Source of the DNA: Streptomyces brasiliensis
GTDB taxonomy: Bacteria > Actinomycetota > Actinomycetes > Streptomycetales > Streptomycetaceae
Assembly (NCBI RefSeq): GCF_014647875.1
Contig: NZ_BMQA01000019.1
Location: forward strand, 1 to 64,000
Direction of reading: 5' to 3'
Length of the DNA: 64,000 nucleotides
In this document: piece by piece, positions 17,981 to 26,123 of the stretch
Layout: the number at the start of each line of letters is the position of its first letter
Numbering within the stretch: the first letter of the stretch is position 1
The notes under the pieces: model-generated
Told to the model about the DNA's origin: nothing
Database searches by the model: none
The model's input: the letters and a program-made list of their open reading frames with translations, nothing else
Made by a program: the position numbers and the translations under genes

Positions 17981-18020
17981 CAGGGTCTCCTCACGCGCGG
18001 CCGGGCGTGAGGAGACCCTG
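17981..18020. repeat. Perfect 16-bp stem-loop in a divergent gap
   Basis: CAGGGTCTCCTCACGC, eight bases, then its exact complement GCGTGAGGAGACCCTG. It is as strong as a terminator but lies between two divergent gene starts (17875 minus and 18244 plus), where no transcript should end. No other gene is visible in 17876-18243. Confidence 0.75.
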
Positions 18021-18243
18021 CGGTGGTTTTCCGGTCTGTTGGGTGGCCGGCCGTTACATGCCCAGCTCTCCGGATGGCCTGCGGAGCTCACCCGCCACAT
18101 GACAGTCACGTGTCCGGGCAGCAGACCGCGATCGGCAGTTGCCTGACCAATGCTCCCGGGTTTCCGCCGCAGTTGTTTTCTTCGCCTGCGCCGGTCTCCG
18201 AGAGCGGTTTCTACCACCGACCTCTTGAGTGCGAGGCACACCC

Positions 18244-19722
18244 ATGACAGTGCATCAGACCCAAACTCCGTTCACCTTGACGACCGGGACGGGTGCACCC
18301 GTCGCCGACAACCAGAACACCGAGACAGCAGGCCCTGGCGGGCCGCTGCTCCTCCAGGACCAGCACCTCTTCGAGAAGCTCGCGCACTTCAATCGGGAGC
18401 GCATCCCGGAGCGCGTGGTGCACGCGCGCGGCGCAGGCGCATACGGCACGTTCAGGGTGACCGCCGACGTCACGCGGTGGACCCGGGCGAAGTTCCTCTC
18501 AGAGCTGGGCAAGGAGACCGAGGTCTTCCTTCGCTGCTCCACCGTCGCCGGCCAGCTGGGCTCGGCGGACGCGGTGCGGGACCCGCGCGGCTTCGCGGTG
18601 AAGTTCTACACCGAGGACGGCAACTACGACCTGGTCGGCAACAACACCCCGGTCTTTTTCATCAAGGACCCGAGCAAGTTCCCCGACTTCATCCACACCC
18701 AGAAGCGCGACCCCTACACGGGCTCGCAGGAGGTGGACAGCGTCTTCGACTTCCGGGGGCTGAGCCCGGAGTCCACGCATCAGGTGACCTGGCTCTTCGG
18801 TGACCGTGGCATCCCTGCCTCGTTCCGGCACATGAACGGCTACGGCTCGCACACCTACCAGTGGCAGAACGAGGCTGGCGAGATCTTCTGGGTGAAGTAC
18901 CACTTCAAGACCGACCAGGGGATCAGGAACCTGACGGCCGAGGACGCCGCGGTGCTGGCCGGCAAGGACCCCGACTCGCACCAGCGCGACCTACGCGAGT
19001 CCATCGAGCGCGGCGAGTTCCCCAGCTGGACGGTGCAGGTCCAGATCATGCCGGCGGCCGACGCGGAGACCTACCGCTTCAACCCGTTCGACCTCACCAA
19101 GGTGTGGCCGCACGCGGACTACCCGCCGATCGAGATCGGCAGGCTGGAGCTCAACCGCAACCCCGGCAACATCTTCGCCGAGGTCGAGCAGTCGACCTTC
19201 TCTCCGGCGCACTTCGTCCCCGGCATCGGCCCGTCGCCGGACAGGATGCTCCAGGGCCGGCTCTTCGCCTATGGGGACGCCCACCGGTACCGCGTCGGGG
19301 TCAACGCCGACCAGCTGCCGGTGAACCGCCCGCACGCCGCCGAGGCGCGCAGCTACCAACGGGACGGCGCCCTCTACGACGGCCGCCACGGCCGCGCGAA
19401 GAACTACGAGCCCAACAGCTTCGGCGGCCCGGTGCAGACCGGCCGTCCGCTCTGGGGCGGCACTGAGGTGGCCGGGCTCACCGGCAATCATCCCGCTCCG
19501 CTGCACGCCGAGGACGACGACTTCGTGCAGGCAGGTGACCTCTACCGGCTGATGTCCGAGGACGAGAAGGAACGCCTGATCAGCAACCTGGCCACCGCCA
19601 TTGCCGGGGTCTCCGCCGACCGCGACGACATCGTCGCACGCACGATCGCCAACTTCGCCAAAGCCGACGCCGACTACGGCAAGCGGCTCGAGGCCGCAGT
19701 CACGGAACGCCGCGGCAAGTAA
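18244..19722 (+). CDS. katA: Monofunctional heme catalase (small subunit)
   Basis: A 492-residue catalase that converts hydrogen peroxide to water and oxygen in the cytoplasm. The catalytic His60 is in RVVHARGAGAYG and the catalytic Asn133 in GNNTPVFFI. The proximal heme-ligand Tyr is in RLFAYGDAHRYR. The roughly 490-residue length without a C-terminal flavodoxin-like domain places it among small-subunit (clade 3-like) catalases. GAGG lies seven bases before ATG 18244. It is a single gene between a 16-bp stem-loop upstream and a strong terminator downstream. No dedicated regulator gene (CatR/FurA type) is adjacent. Confidence 0.95.
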   Translation: MTVHQTQTPFTLTTGTGAPVADNQNTETAGPGGPLLLQDQHLFEKLAHFNRERIPERVVHARGAGAYGTFRVTADVTRWTRAKFLSELGKETEVFLRCSTVAGQLGSADAVRDPRGFAVKFYTEDGNYDLVGNNTPVFFIKDPSKFPDFIHTQKRDPYTGSQEVDSVFDFRGLSPESTHQVTWLFGDRGIPASFRHMNGYGSHTYQWQNEAGEIFWVKYHFKTDQGIRNLTAEDAAVLAGKDPDSHQRDLRESIERGEFPSWTVQVQIMPAADAETYRFNPFDLTKVWPHADYPPIEIGRLELNRNPGNIFAEVEQSTFSPAHFVPGIGPSPDRMLQGRLFAYGDAHRYRVGVNADQLPVNRPHAAEARSYQRDGALYDGRHGRAKNYEPNSFGGPVQTGRPLWGGTEVAGLTGNHPAPLHAEDDDFVQAGDLYRLMSEDEKERLISNLATAIAGVSADRDDIVARTIANFAKADADYGKRLEAAVTERRGK

Positions 19723-19760
19723 ACAGCCGTGTCCCTGCCCGAGCGGCAGGACGAAACAAC

Positions 19761-19794
19761 GTCAGGCTGCCCGGCCACGTCCGGGCAGCCTGAC
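19761..19794 (+). terminator. Catalase terminator hairpin
   Basis: GTCAGGCTGCCCGG, six bases, then CCGGGCAGCCTGAC: a perfect 14-bp stem 38 bp after the catalase stop, without a T-run. Confidence 0.85.
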
Positions 19795-19839
19795 CCATGG
19801 GGCAGAGGGGAGCGGCCTCTGCTTCAGGGTTTCCCGGGT

Positions 19840-20069
19840 TTACGGCGCCGTGGTGAGCCGGGAACCCGCAGACAGGCCGGAGCCGCGCAGGATCTCCGCA
19901 GTGGTCACACCCTCGCAACCGCCGTACTGCCACTCCATCAGGTCGGGGACCACCTGCTGATCCGCCGGCCCGGCAAGCTCAGCAGTGCGCCGTGCACGGG
20001 CCATGGGGCTGACCATGGCAAGAGCAATGCGCCGGTCTTGCCGTGGCGGACCAGGATGATCTCGCCCAT
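19840..20069 (-). pseudogene. Histidine phosphatase with internal deletion
   Basis: After an AGGAG site, ATG 20069 begins MGEIILVRHGKTGA, the RHG catalytic motif of the phosphoglycerate-mutase-like histidine phosphatases. The frame is then lost. A second frame gives LAMVSPMARARRTAELAG and VPDLMEWQYGGCEGVTTAEI, which is normally about 30 residues further on. So a segment after RHG has been deleted out of frame. The C-terminal half is also cut short by the stop near 19840. 20070-20468 contains no gene that I can recognise. Confidence 0.7.
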
Positions 20070-20468
20070 AGCTGTCTCCTCGAGCATGTTGGCGGTCCGG
20101 GAGGACCGGGTGTGGCTCATGGCATCCGGAGCCTTCCGTGGCCCGGAGACGTGGGACTGGAGCCCTCAGCTGCCTGCCGGGGTATGGAAGCCCCACGAGG
20201 AACTCTCGTGAGCCAGGCGCAGGACCAGGGCGCGGATCGACCGGACTGTGGGCGGGCGTCCGTGCCGCTTCGGCACGCAGGTGGTTGCATGTCATCGCTT
20301 GAGCAGTTTGCGATGCCACCGGTCGGTGTCCGTGAACGCGGGCTTGCCGACCTGGCGTTGCCGTACGAGCAGTCGGTGCCGCAGGGCAGGGATCTCGATA
20401 CCCGCTGCCGCCTGGGCGGATGAGGTTTCCGGCAAGGACATCTTCGCTCGGATGAGGTTGTGGCAGCT

Positions 20469-21023
20469 TCACCACCAGGAGGTGGGATAAGCCTCTCGTT
20501 GCAAACGGGAGGAGACCATCTGCACCAGGACGAGCAGCACCGCGCCGGCGGCCAGCAGGGGCACGAAGCGGCTGGCAGGCGGGTCGGTGAGCACGATCAT
20601 GACTGCGGTCGCCATGGCCGGCGGATGGGTGGCTTTGAGCAGAAGTTTGAGTGCGCCGGCGATACCGCAGGCCACGGTAGCGGCCCAAGGGCCGTGCCAG
20701 CCGAGTGCGACAATCGCGAAGCAGACGAGGCAGGACAGCATGTGGCCGCCGATGACACGGCGGGGCTGCGCGAGAGGCGAGTCAGGAGTCGTGGTGATGA
20801 TCGCCGTCGTGGCCGCGAGCGGCGGTATCAGCACCGTCTGGTGCATGATCGCCCCCACGGTCACCAGGACGGCCAGTCCGGCTGAAGTGGTGACGACCGC
20901 CGACCCGACCGTGCGCCAGTGAGGCCGCGTCCCGGCGGGTTTCCCCCCGCTGCCCGCGGGCTGCTTCGTCGGACGCTCTGAGACGTCTTCGGTCTCCCGT
21001 ATCTCAGATCGAATATGCGTCAC
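20469..21023 (-). CDS. HPP-family membrane protein
   Basis: A 184-residue membrane protein of the HPP family, with four hydrophobic helices (about residues 38-58, 60-80, 90-115 and 145-165) and the name-giving HPPA motif in KATHPPAMATAVM. Characterised plant and cyanobacterial members transport nitrite; bacterial roles are mostly unknown. GTG 21023 is preceded by GAGGAG at seven bases and is preferred to the TTG at 21056. A polar N-terminal stretch (SEIRETEDVSERPTKQPAG) precedes the first helix. It is divergent from the MBL hydrolase. Confidence 0.85.
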   Translation of the reverse strand: MTHIRSEIRETEDVSERPTKQPAGSGGKPAGTRPHWRTVGSAVVTTSAGLAVLVTVGAIMHQTVLIPPLAATTAIITTTPDSPLAQPRRVIGGHMLSCLVCFAIVALGWHGPWAATVACGIAGALKLLLKATHPPAMATAVMIVLTDPPASRFVPLLAAGAVLLVLVQMVSSRLQREAYPTSWW

Positions 21024-21340
21024 CGACACACTCCTCGGACCCTGTTTCCGGGCCAACGGCGCTCGTCATCTGGCAAGAGGGGTAACTCACCACAACCTGG
21101 TGCCCGGAACGGGTGCCTGTCCAAGTCCGTTTTTAAATCGCTCGATTGACGTCGCCAATCAAAGGTGATTCCGCCAAGGTCGCAGAGCAACCACTCAGGG
21201 TGCGCGCGGGGGTTGCAGGACAACCTTTGGGGGAAGCCGCCGGCTTGGTCGCGCCACCGGGGCGTCCAACGACCCCTGGTTGGCCGGTCAGCGGACAGCC
21301 CAGCCTCGTCCAGCCGCGTGCGACAGGTCAGGATGCCTGT

Positions 21341-22261
21341 ATGAGAATGCCCGTCGGTCGTCCGAGTCTTCGCCCCTATCTGCCGTACAAGCAGCCCGTC
21401 ATGGCACGCGATGACGGGCTGGTCGCCTATTTCCTGGGCACCAGTTCCGTACTTGTGTCGGACGGGGAGACCTCCGTGCTCAGTGACGGCTTTGTCAGCC
21501 GGCCCGGGATGCTGCGCGTTGCCGTGGGCAAGATCGTGCCTGACCGCTCCCTCGTGCGCGCCGCCACCGACCGACTGCAGGTGAAGGGTCTGGCCGCGGT
21601 GGTCTGCGCTCACTCCCATTACGATCACGCCCTGGACGCACCGGTGTGGGCCCTGCAGACCGGCGCGGAGCTGGTCGGATCGCACTCCACGGCGAACATC
21701 GGCCGCGGCCTGGGAGTGCCGGAGTCGTCCTTGCGCGTCGTCGCAGACGGGGACACTGTCTCCTACGGCCGTTTCGATCTGACCTTCCTGAGCTCCGTGC
21801 ACAGCCCCGGCGACCACTATCCCGGCACTGTCGACGAGCCCCTTGTTCCACCGGCGCGCGCCGGCGCATGGAAGACCGGCATCGCCTACAGCGTGTTGAT
21901 CGCCCATCCGAGAGGTCGCATGCTGCTCCACGCCAGTGCCAACTTCCGGCCCGGCGCCCTGCGAGGCCTGCGCGCCGACGTCGTCTATCTGGGTATCGGC
22001 AGCCTGGGCAAGCAGTCCCCCGAGTTCCTGCGCACCTACTGGGACGAGGTCGTAGTCGCGACCGGGGCCCGTCGCGTCGTCCTTGTGCACTGGGACGACT
22101 TCTTCCGCGGCCTCCACCGGCCCCTCCGGCCCATGCCCTATTTCCTGGACGACATCGACGCCACGATGAGGCAGCTGCTGCCCCTGGCCCGCCGCGCCGG
22201 TGTCGACGTCGTCATGCCCGTCGCCTGGCAACCGAGCGCACCTCTCGCCGACCTCACGTGA
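21341..22261 (+). CDS. Metallo-beta-lactamase-fold hydrolase
   Basis: A 306-residue MBL-fold metal hydrolase. The first metal motif is complete, HSHYDH (about residues 90-95). A further His is in SVHSPGDHYP, and HWDDFF supplies the late His. Instead of the usual long loop it has an insert around VPPARAGAWKTGIAYSVLIA. The start is ATG 21341 with AGGA eight bases upstream; upstream in-frame ATG 21146 lacks a site. No signal peptide is seen, so it is cytoplasmic. Such standalone members act on phosphodiesters, lactones or thioesters; the substrate is not deducible. Confidence 0.8.
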   Translation: MRMPVGRPSLRPYLPYKQPVMARDDGLVAYFLGTSSVLVSDGETSVLSDGFVSRPGMLRVAVGKIVPDRSLVRAATDRLQVKGLAAVVCAHSHYDHALDAPVWALQTGAELVGSHSTANIGRGLGVPESSLRVVADGDTVSYGRFDLTFLSSVHSPGDHYPGTVDEPLVPPARAGAWKTGIAYSVLIAHPRGRMLLHASANFRPGALRGLRADVVYLGIGSLGKQSPEFLRTYWDEVVVATGARRVVLVHWDDFFRGLHRPLRPMPYFLDDIDATMRQLLPLARRAGVDVVMPVAWQPSAPLADLT

Positions 22262-22394
22262 GCCGCCGTGCCCGCATCCGTGCCAGGGCGTTGCCGGTTC
22301 CCGGGTGTCGGACCAACGGTCGTGAACCGCTGGGGCTGAGGGAGGCTCTGATGTGCCGGGATCTGACGGAGTCGTGGGGTGATCCCGAGCAGCG

Positions 22395-22690
22395 GTGAGC
22401 GACCGCGCCGGGTGGCAGCCCACGCTCGTGGTCTTCGGCGTTCTGCCGCTGGTCCTGCCCGGTGTCGACGTTCGAGCTCATGACGTGCGGGCACACCGCG
22501 ACGGCCCTCATCGGAGCGATGGTCTTGGCGCCGGTGGCCGGCATGGTCAGCGCCGTGGGCGCTTCCTCCGCTTCGCTCCGGAGCAGTTCGCGATCGCGGG
22601 ACGGCTCAGCGAGCAGGCGGTGGGGACGGTGGCCACGACGGCCTTCGCCGGTCTTACCCCGTACCTCTCCCAGGCCTTGATCGTTGGTGG
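22395..22690 (+). pseudogene. C-terminal relic of an MFS (MHS-type) transporter
   Basis: Two frames in sequence read SDRAGWQPTLVVFGVLPLVL, then ATALIGAMVLAPVAGMVSAV, and back to RLSEQAVGTVATTAFAGLTP followed by YLSQALI. This pattern (SDRxGR..., then a helix, then an FGGxTPYLxxxLI ending) is that of metabolite:H+ symporters of the ShiA/ProP type. The N-terminal two thirds are missing and the frame changes at least twice. Confidence 0.55.
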
Positions 22691-22713
22691 GCGGTGCCGC
22701 ACCTAGCCCGGTC

Positions 22714-23657
22714 GGCGGCGGCCGTTCCCTGATGCTCAACGGCCACCTCGACACGGTGAGCCTCGCGGACTACGACGGCGATCCGCTCGATCCGCAGATC
22801 CGCGACGGCAGGATGTACGGCCGGGGCACCTTCGACATGAAGGGTGGCATCGCGGCCATGATGGTCGCCGCCGCACGAGCCGTTGCCGGGGGACCGCTGC
22901 GCGGGGATGTCGTCCTCGCCTGCGTCGCCGACGAGGAACACGGCAGCTCGGGCACCGAGGAGGTGCTGGAGTCCTTCACCGCCGACGCGGCGATCGTCAC
23001 CGAGCCGAGCCGGCTGCAAGTCACCTTGGCCCACAAGGGTTTTGCCTGGTTCGACGTGGAGATCGAGGGCCGCGCGGCGCACGGCTCGCGGCCCGAGCTC
23101 GGTGTCGACGCGATCGCCAAGGCCGGACGCTTCCTGGTCGCCCTCGAGGAGCTGGGGCAGCACCTGGCGCAGGGCCCGGCCCACCCTCTCCTGGGCACGG
23201 GCACCGTGCACGCCTCCGTCATCCACGGCGGCGAGGAGGCTTCCACCTACCCGGCGCACTGCCGCATCACCCTGGAGCGCCGCACGGTCCCCGGCGAGAA
23301 CGCCGACAGCGTCGAACGCGAGCTGACCGCCCTGCTCGACCACCTCACCGCCACGGTCTCCGACTTCCGCTACCGGCTGATCCGCGGTCTGCACCGCGAG
23401 CCCTTCGAGGCCGATCCGAGGCGCCCATCGTCCGCACCCTCTCCCGCCACGCCGAGCAGGCTCTCGGCCACCCGCCCGTGGTGCGCGCCGAACCCTTCTG
23501 GACCGACTGCGCCCTCCTGGACCGCGCGGGCATCCCCTGTCTCCTCTTCGGCGTGGACGGCGAAGGCGCCCACGCGGCCACCGAGTACGTCGACCTCGCC
23601 TCGCTGGACCGCCTCACCGGCATCCTCACGGCCACCATCGCCGAGTTCTGTTCCTGA
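22714..23657 (+). pseudogene. M20 peptidase/deacylase, 5'-truncated and frameshifted
   Basis: The frame begins inside the M20 family just before LMLNGHLDTV (first metal His and Asp). It carries the bridging Asp in GRGTFDMKGG and the Glu pair in VADEEHGSSGTEE, followed by TEPS, then the dimerisation domain (KGFAWFDVEIEGRAAHGSRP). At about 23415, GAT-CCG-AGG should read GAT-CCC-GAG: one C is lost and the true continuation EAPIVRTLSRHAEQALGHPP shifts frame, ending normally at 23657. Roughly 80 N-terminal residues are absent, replaced by the MFS relic. Intact relatives are ArgE/DapE-like amidohydrolases. Confidence 0.8.
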
Positions 23658-23965
23658 GCCCTCGGCCGGACCGACTCCCGGGTCCGGCACGGAACGCCAG
23701 ATCCCGGTTTCCGGCGCGGAACTCCAACTCCGGTTCGTGCAGCACGTGTGCTTTCATTGCGGCAACTCGCACAGACCCTCAGCCAGCCCGTTCATGTGGC
23801 TTTGGTGCGGGACCTTGCGGAATCCGGACGCTCTCGCCGATGGCGGCATCGCAGTCCAGCTCCAGGAGCTGTCCGAACCGGATGCGTTCATTGAGCTGAC
23901 CCGGATTTTGTAGCGGCTCTGAAGCCAGGCATGATCGCCTCGGCAGATGGGGGGACACAGGTCCG
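23658..23965. other. No gene; possible left end of IS relic
   Basis: No coding region is supported. TGAGCTGACCCGG at about 23894-23906 resembles the terminal sequence of IS3-family elements and may be the left end of the relic that follows. Confidence 0.3.
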
Positions 23966-24320
23966 ATGCCTGCACCACGGAAGCACCCTGACGAGCTGCG
24001 TGAGCGCGCGATCCGCGAGGTCCAGACCTCGGGCCGTCCGGTCGCGCCCGTCCCCCGGGATCTGGGCATCCACAAGGAAGCCCTGCGGCAATGGGGCCGC
24101 CGGGCCGAGACCCTCAACGGCATCTTCAACGCCGAACCGATCGAACACCAAGGTCCCTGGCGGGACACTGACCAGGTCGAACACGCCGTCTTCCAGTGGG
24201 TCGGCTGGTACAACACCGAGCGCCTGCATTCTGCCCTCGACTCCTACCACCCGAGGAGTCCGAGGCCGGGTACCACCGAGCCTTGGCCACTGAGAAAGCA
24301 GCCTGGCAGCTCACCACTGT
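23966..24320 (+). mobile_element. Internally deleted IS3-family element
   Basis: The frame starts as an IS3-family OrfA (MPAPRKHPDELRERAIREV, DLGIHKEALRQW) and jumps at about residue 48 directly into the end of OrfB (AETLNGIFNAEPIEHQGPW, WVGWYNTERLHSALD), deleting the integrase DDE core. After a further frame change the OrfB tail (PPEESEAGYHRALATEKAAW) runs to about 24320. No transposase activity is possible. It sits directly upstream of the ECF sigma gene. Confidence 0.8.
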
Positions 24321-24392
24321 GCCGGATCCGTCATCTGGATGTGTGCCGCGGCAGCCGCGTTGTGTCGTGCCGTGCGAGAGGGAGGCTGTCGT

Positions 24393-25304
24393 ATGGACCA
24401 TGCTGAAGCAGTGCCGATCGCGGAGATGGTCGACGAGCGTCGGTATCTGCTGGATGTCGCCTACCGGATGCTGGGCAGCGCCCATGAGGCGGAGGAGGTT
24501 GTCGATGAGACCTACCGCCGCTGGTACGGGCTGTCGGACGTGGCGCGAGCGGGGATCACGGCGCCCCGCTCGTGGCTCACGAAGACCGCGCGTGAGATCT
24601 GTCTGGGCCGCCTCACCCGGCCCGACTGTGGCGACGAGGCCACCGGCACGGCGGAGTCCGACAAACCCTCCCAGGCCTCTGAACATCCTGGGGGCATGTC
24701 GCAGGAGGCGCAGATTCGCCGGGTTTTGCTGAATGTGCTGGACTCCCTGTCGCCGGCCGAGCGGGCGGCGTTCGTCCTCGATGACGTGGTCGGGATGACG
24801 CCGGGAAAGGTCGCCGACACCGTGGGACGCACCGAACCATCCGAAGGTGCCGAACTCGCCCGCTGGGCCCGTCATCGCCAGCGGTTGCAGTACTCACGTC
24901 CCACGACGCCGCAACAGCACGACGCTGTCGCCCGCGCCGTCCGCCAGGCCTGTGTGCACGAGGACGCCGGACACCTCGCGTCGCTGTTGTCTCCGGACGT
25001 CACGGCGTTCTTCGACGGCGGCGGGAAGGTGAGGGCCCTCGTCAGGCCTGTCCATGGCAGCCGGCAGGTCGCCCACAGCCTGCTCGCCCTGCTGGCCTGC
25101 CGTCCGCGCACCAGCCTGACCGCCCAGTCCGTCAACGGCCGCACGGGCCTCGTCGTCCGCTACGACGACCAGGTCGCCGCCGTCATCAGCCTCGGCATCA
25201 CCGACCACCACGTCGAACAGGTATGGGCCGTCCTCAACCCCGACAAACTGCGCTCGTGGAATCAGCCGGCGAACCCCACCCCCGACTCCGACACCACCGT
25301 GTGA
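24393..25304 (+). CDS. ECF sigma factor, SigJ-like, with SnoaL-type C-terminal domain
   Basis: A 303-residue ECF sigma factor with a C-terminal NTF2/SnoaL-like domain, as in the SigJ and ECF41-like groups, where the extra domain replaces a separate anti-sigma factor. Region 2 is YRMLGSAHEAEEVVDETYRRW (about residues 23-43). Region 4 begins LSPAERAAFVLDDVVGMTPG (about 117-136). The recognition helix TEPSEGAELARWARHRQ is one residue longer and more acidic than usual. The SnoaL-like domain (about residues 180-290) ends with the family-typical LNPDKL. GGAGG precedes ATG 24393 by eight bases. The promoter region has been replaced by IS3 debris, so its present expression is uncertain. Confidence 0.8.
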   Translation: MDHAEAVPIAEMVDERRYLLDVAYRMLGSAHEAEEVVDETYRRWYGLSDVARAGITAPRSWLTKTAREICLGRLTRPDCGDEATGTAESDKPSQASEHPGGMSQEAQIRRVLLNVLDSLSPAERAAFVLDDVVGMTPGKVADTVGRTEPSEGAELARWARHRQRLQYSRPTTPQQHDAVARAVRQACVHEDAGHLASLLSPDVTAFFDGGGKVRALVRPVHGSRQVAHSLLALLACRPRTSLTAQSVNGRTGLVVRYDDQVAAVISLGITDHHVEQVWAVLNPDKLRSWNQPANPTPDSDTTV

Positions 25305-25468
25305 TCCCTCGCCTGTGGCGTGAAACGCGGTTGAGAGGAGCGTCCTGGCCTCGTCGGGGTGCAGAGCGAGCTACTGACTGGCCAACGACATGCAACGGCC
25401 GGGTTCGACGCGAAAGCCGCATGAGGCGAAGCGCACCCACGCGGCGGGCGAACAGTGCGCGGGCGCGC

Positions 25469-25954
25469 TTACGCCTCGCCGCCTGCAGGGTAGGTGAACC
25501 GGGTCAGCAGATCCGTCAGCTGTTCGGGCTCGCCGGGCCCCAGTTCGGCGACCAGACGTGCCACGAGCGGCTCCGCCGCCACATGGGCTGCATCGAAGAG
25601 TTCGAGTCCCTGAGGTGTGATTTCCACTGCCCGCGCTCGCCGGTCTCCAGGCACGCTCTTGCGTACGGCCAGACCCTTGCGCTCCAGGTCGTCCACGACC
25701 CGCATGATTCCCGCCTTGTCCGACCCCGTCGCCGCCGCCAGGTCTCGCTGCACCGTGGGTCCGCGGTCGACCAGCACGATCAGCACGGCAAGATGCCGCA
25801 ACTCGATGCCGAGCGGCTGAAGCGCCTTCCCCATGACCGCGGCCGCGTGCCAGTGCGCCCGGCGCAGCAGCAAGCCGAGAGCGAAGGGCGACTCATCCCC
25901 GGGGCGGTCGGTCGCACGTGGGGTCGTGGTTCTGTGAGGGGCATTGGCGGTCAT
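25469..25954 (-). CDS. MarR-family regulator
   Basis: A 161-residue winged-helix MarR regulator. The helix-turn-helix is TVQRDLAAATGSDKAGIMRVV (about residues 70-90), the wing DLERKGLAVRKSVPGDRRARAVEITPQG. The wing carries the conserved DxRxR-like DRRAR. It is divergent from nothing: the pyruvate dehydrogenase gene lies upstream in the same direction, 170 bp away. A 14-bp palindrome 36 bp before the start is a likely autoregulatory operator. Confidence 0.85.
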   Translation of the reverse strand: MTANAPHRTTTPRATDRPGDESPFALGLLLRRAHWHAAAVMGKALQPLGIELRHLAVLIVLVDRGPTVQRDLAAATGSDKAGIMRVVDDLERKGLAVRKSVPGDRRARAVEITPQGLELFDAAHVAAEPLVARLVAELGPGEPEQLTDLLTRFTYPAGGEA

Positions 25955-25989
25955 GAGGCCACACTACAGCCATCCATTCGTTCGATACA

Positions 25990-26003
25990 GTTTCATGTGA
26001 AAC
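25990..26003. promoter_or_regulatory. Likely MarR operator
   Basis: GTTTCA-TG-TGAAAC, perfect 6-bp arms. It lies 36 bp upstream of the MarR start, between that gene and aceE, and has the size and position of a MarR site. Confidence 0.5.
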
Positions 26004-26123
26004 CAAATGGGGCCACAGGTGAGGCTCCACCGGGCCAGGTGTCGATGCAGCGGCTGCAGACCAGGTCGACGTCGCATCGCCGACCGCGGCCGCCACGACG
26101 AAGGGGTGCCGTCGGCAAAGTGC

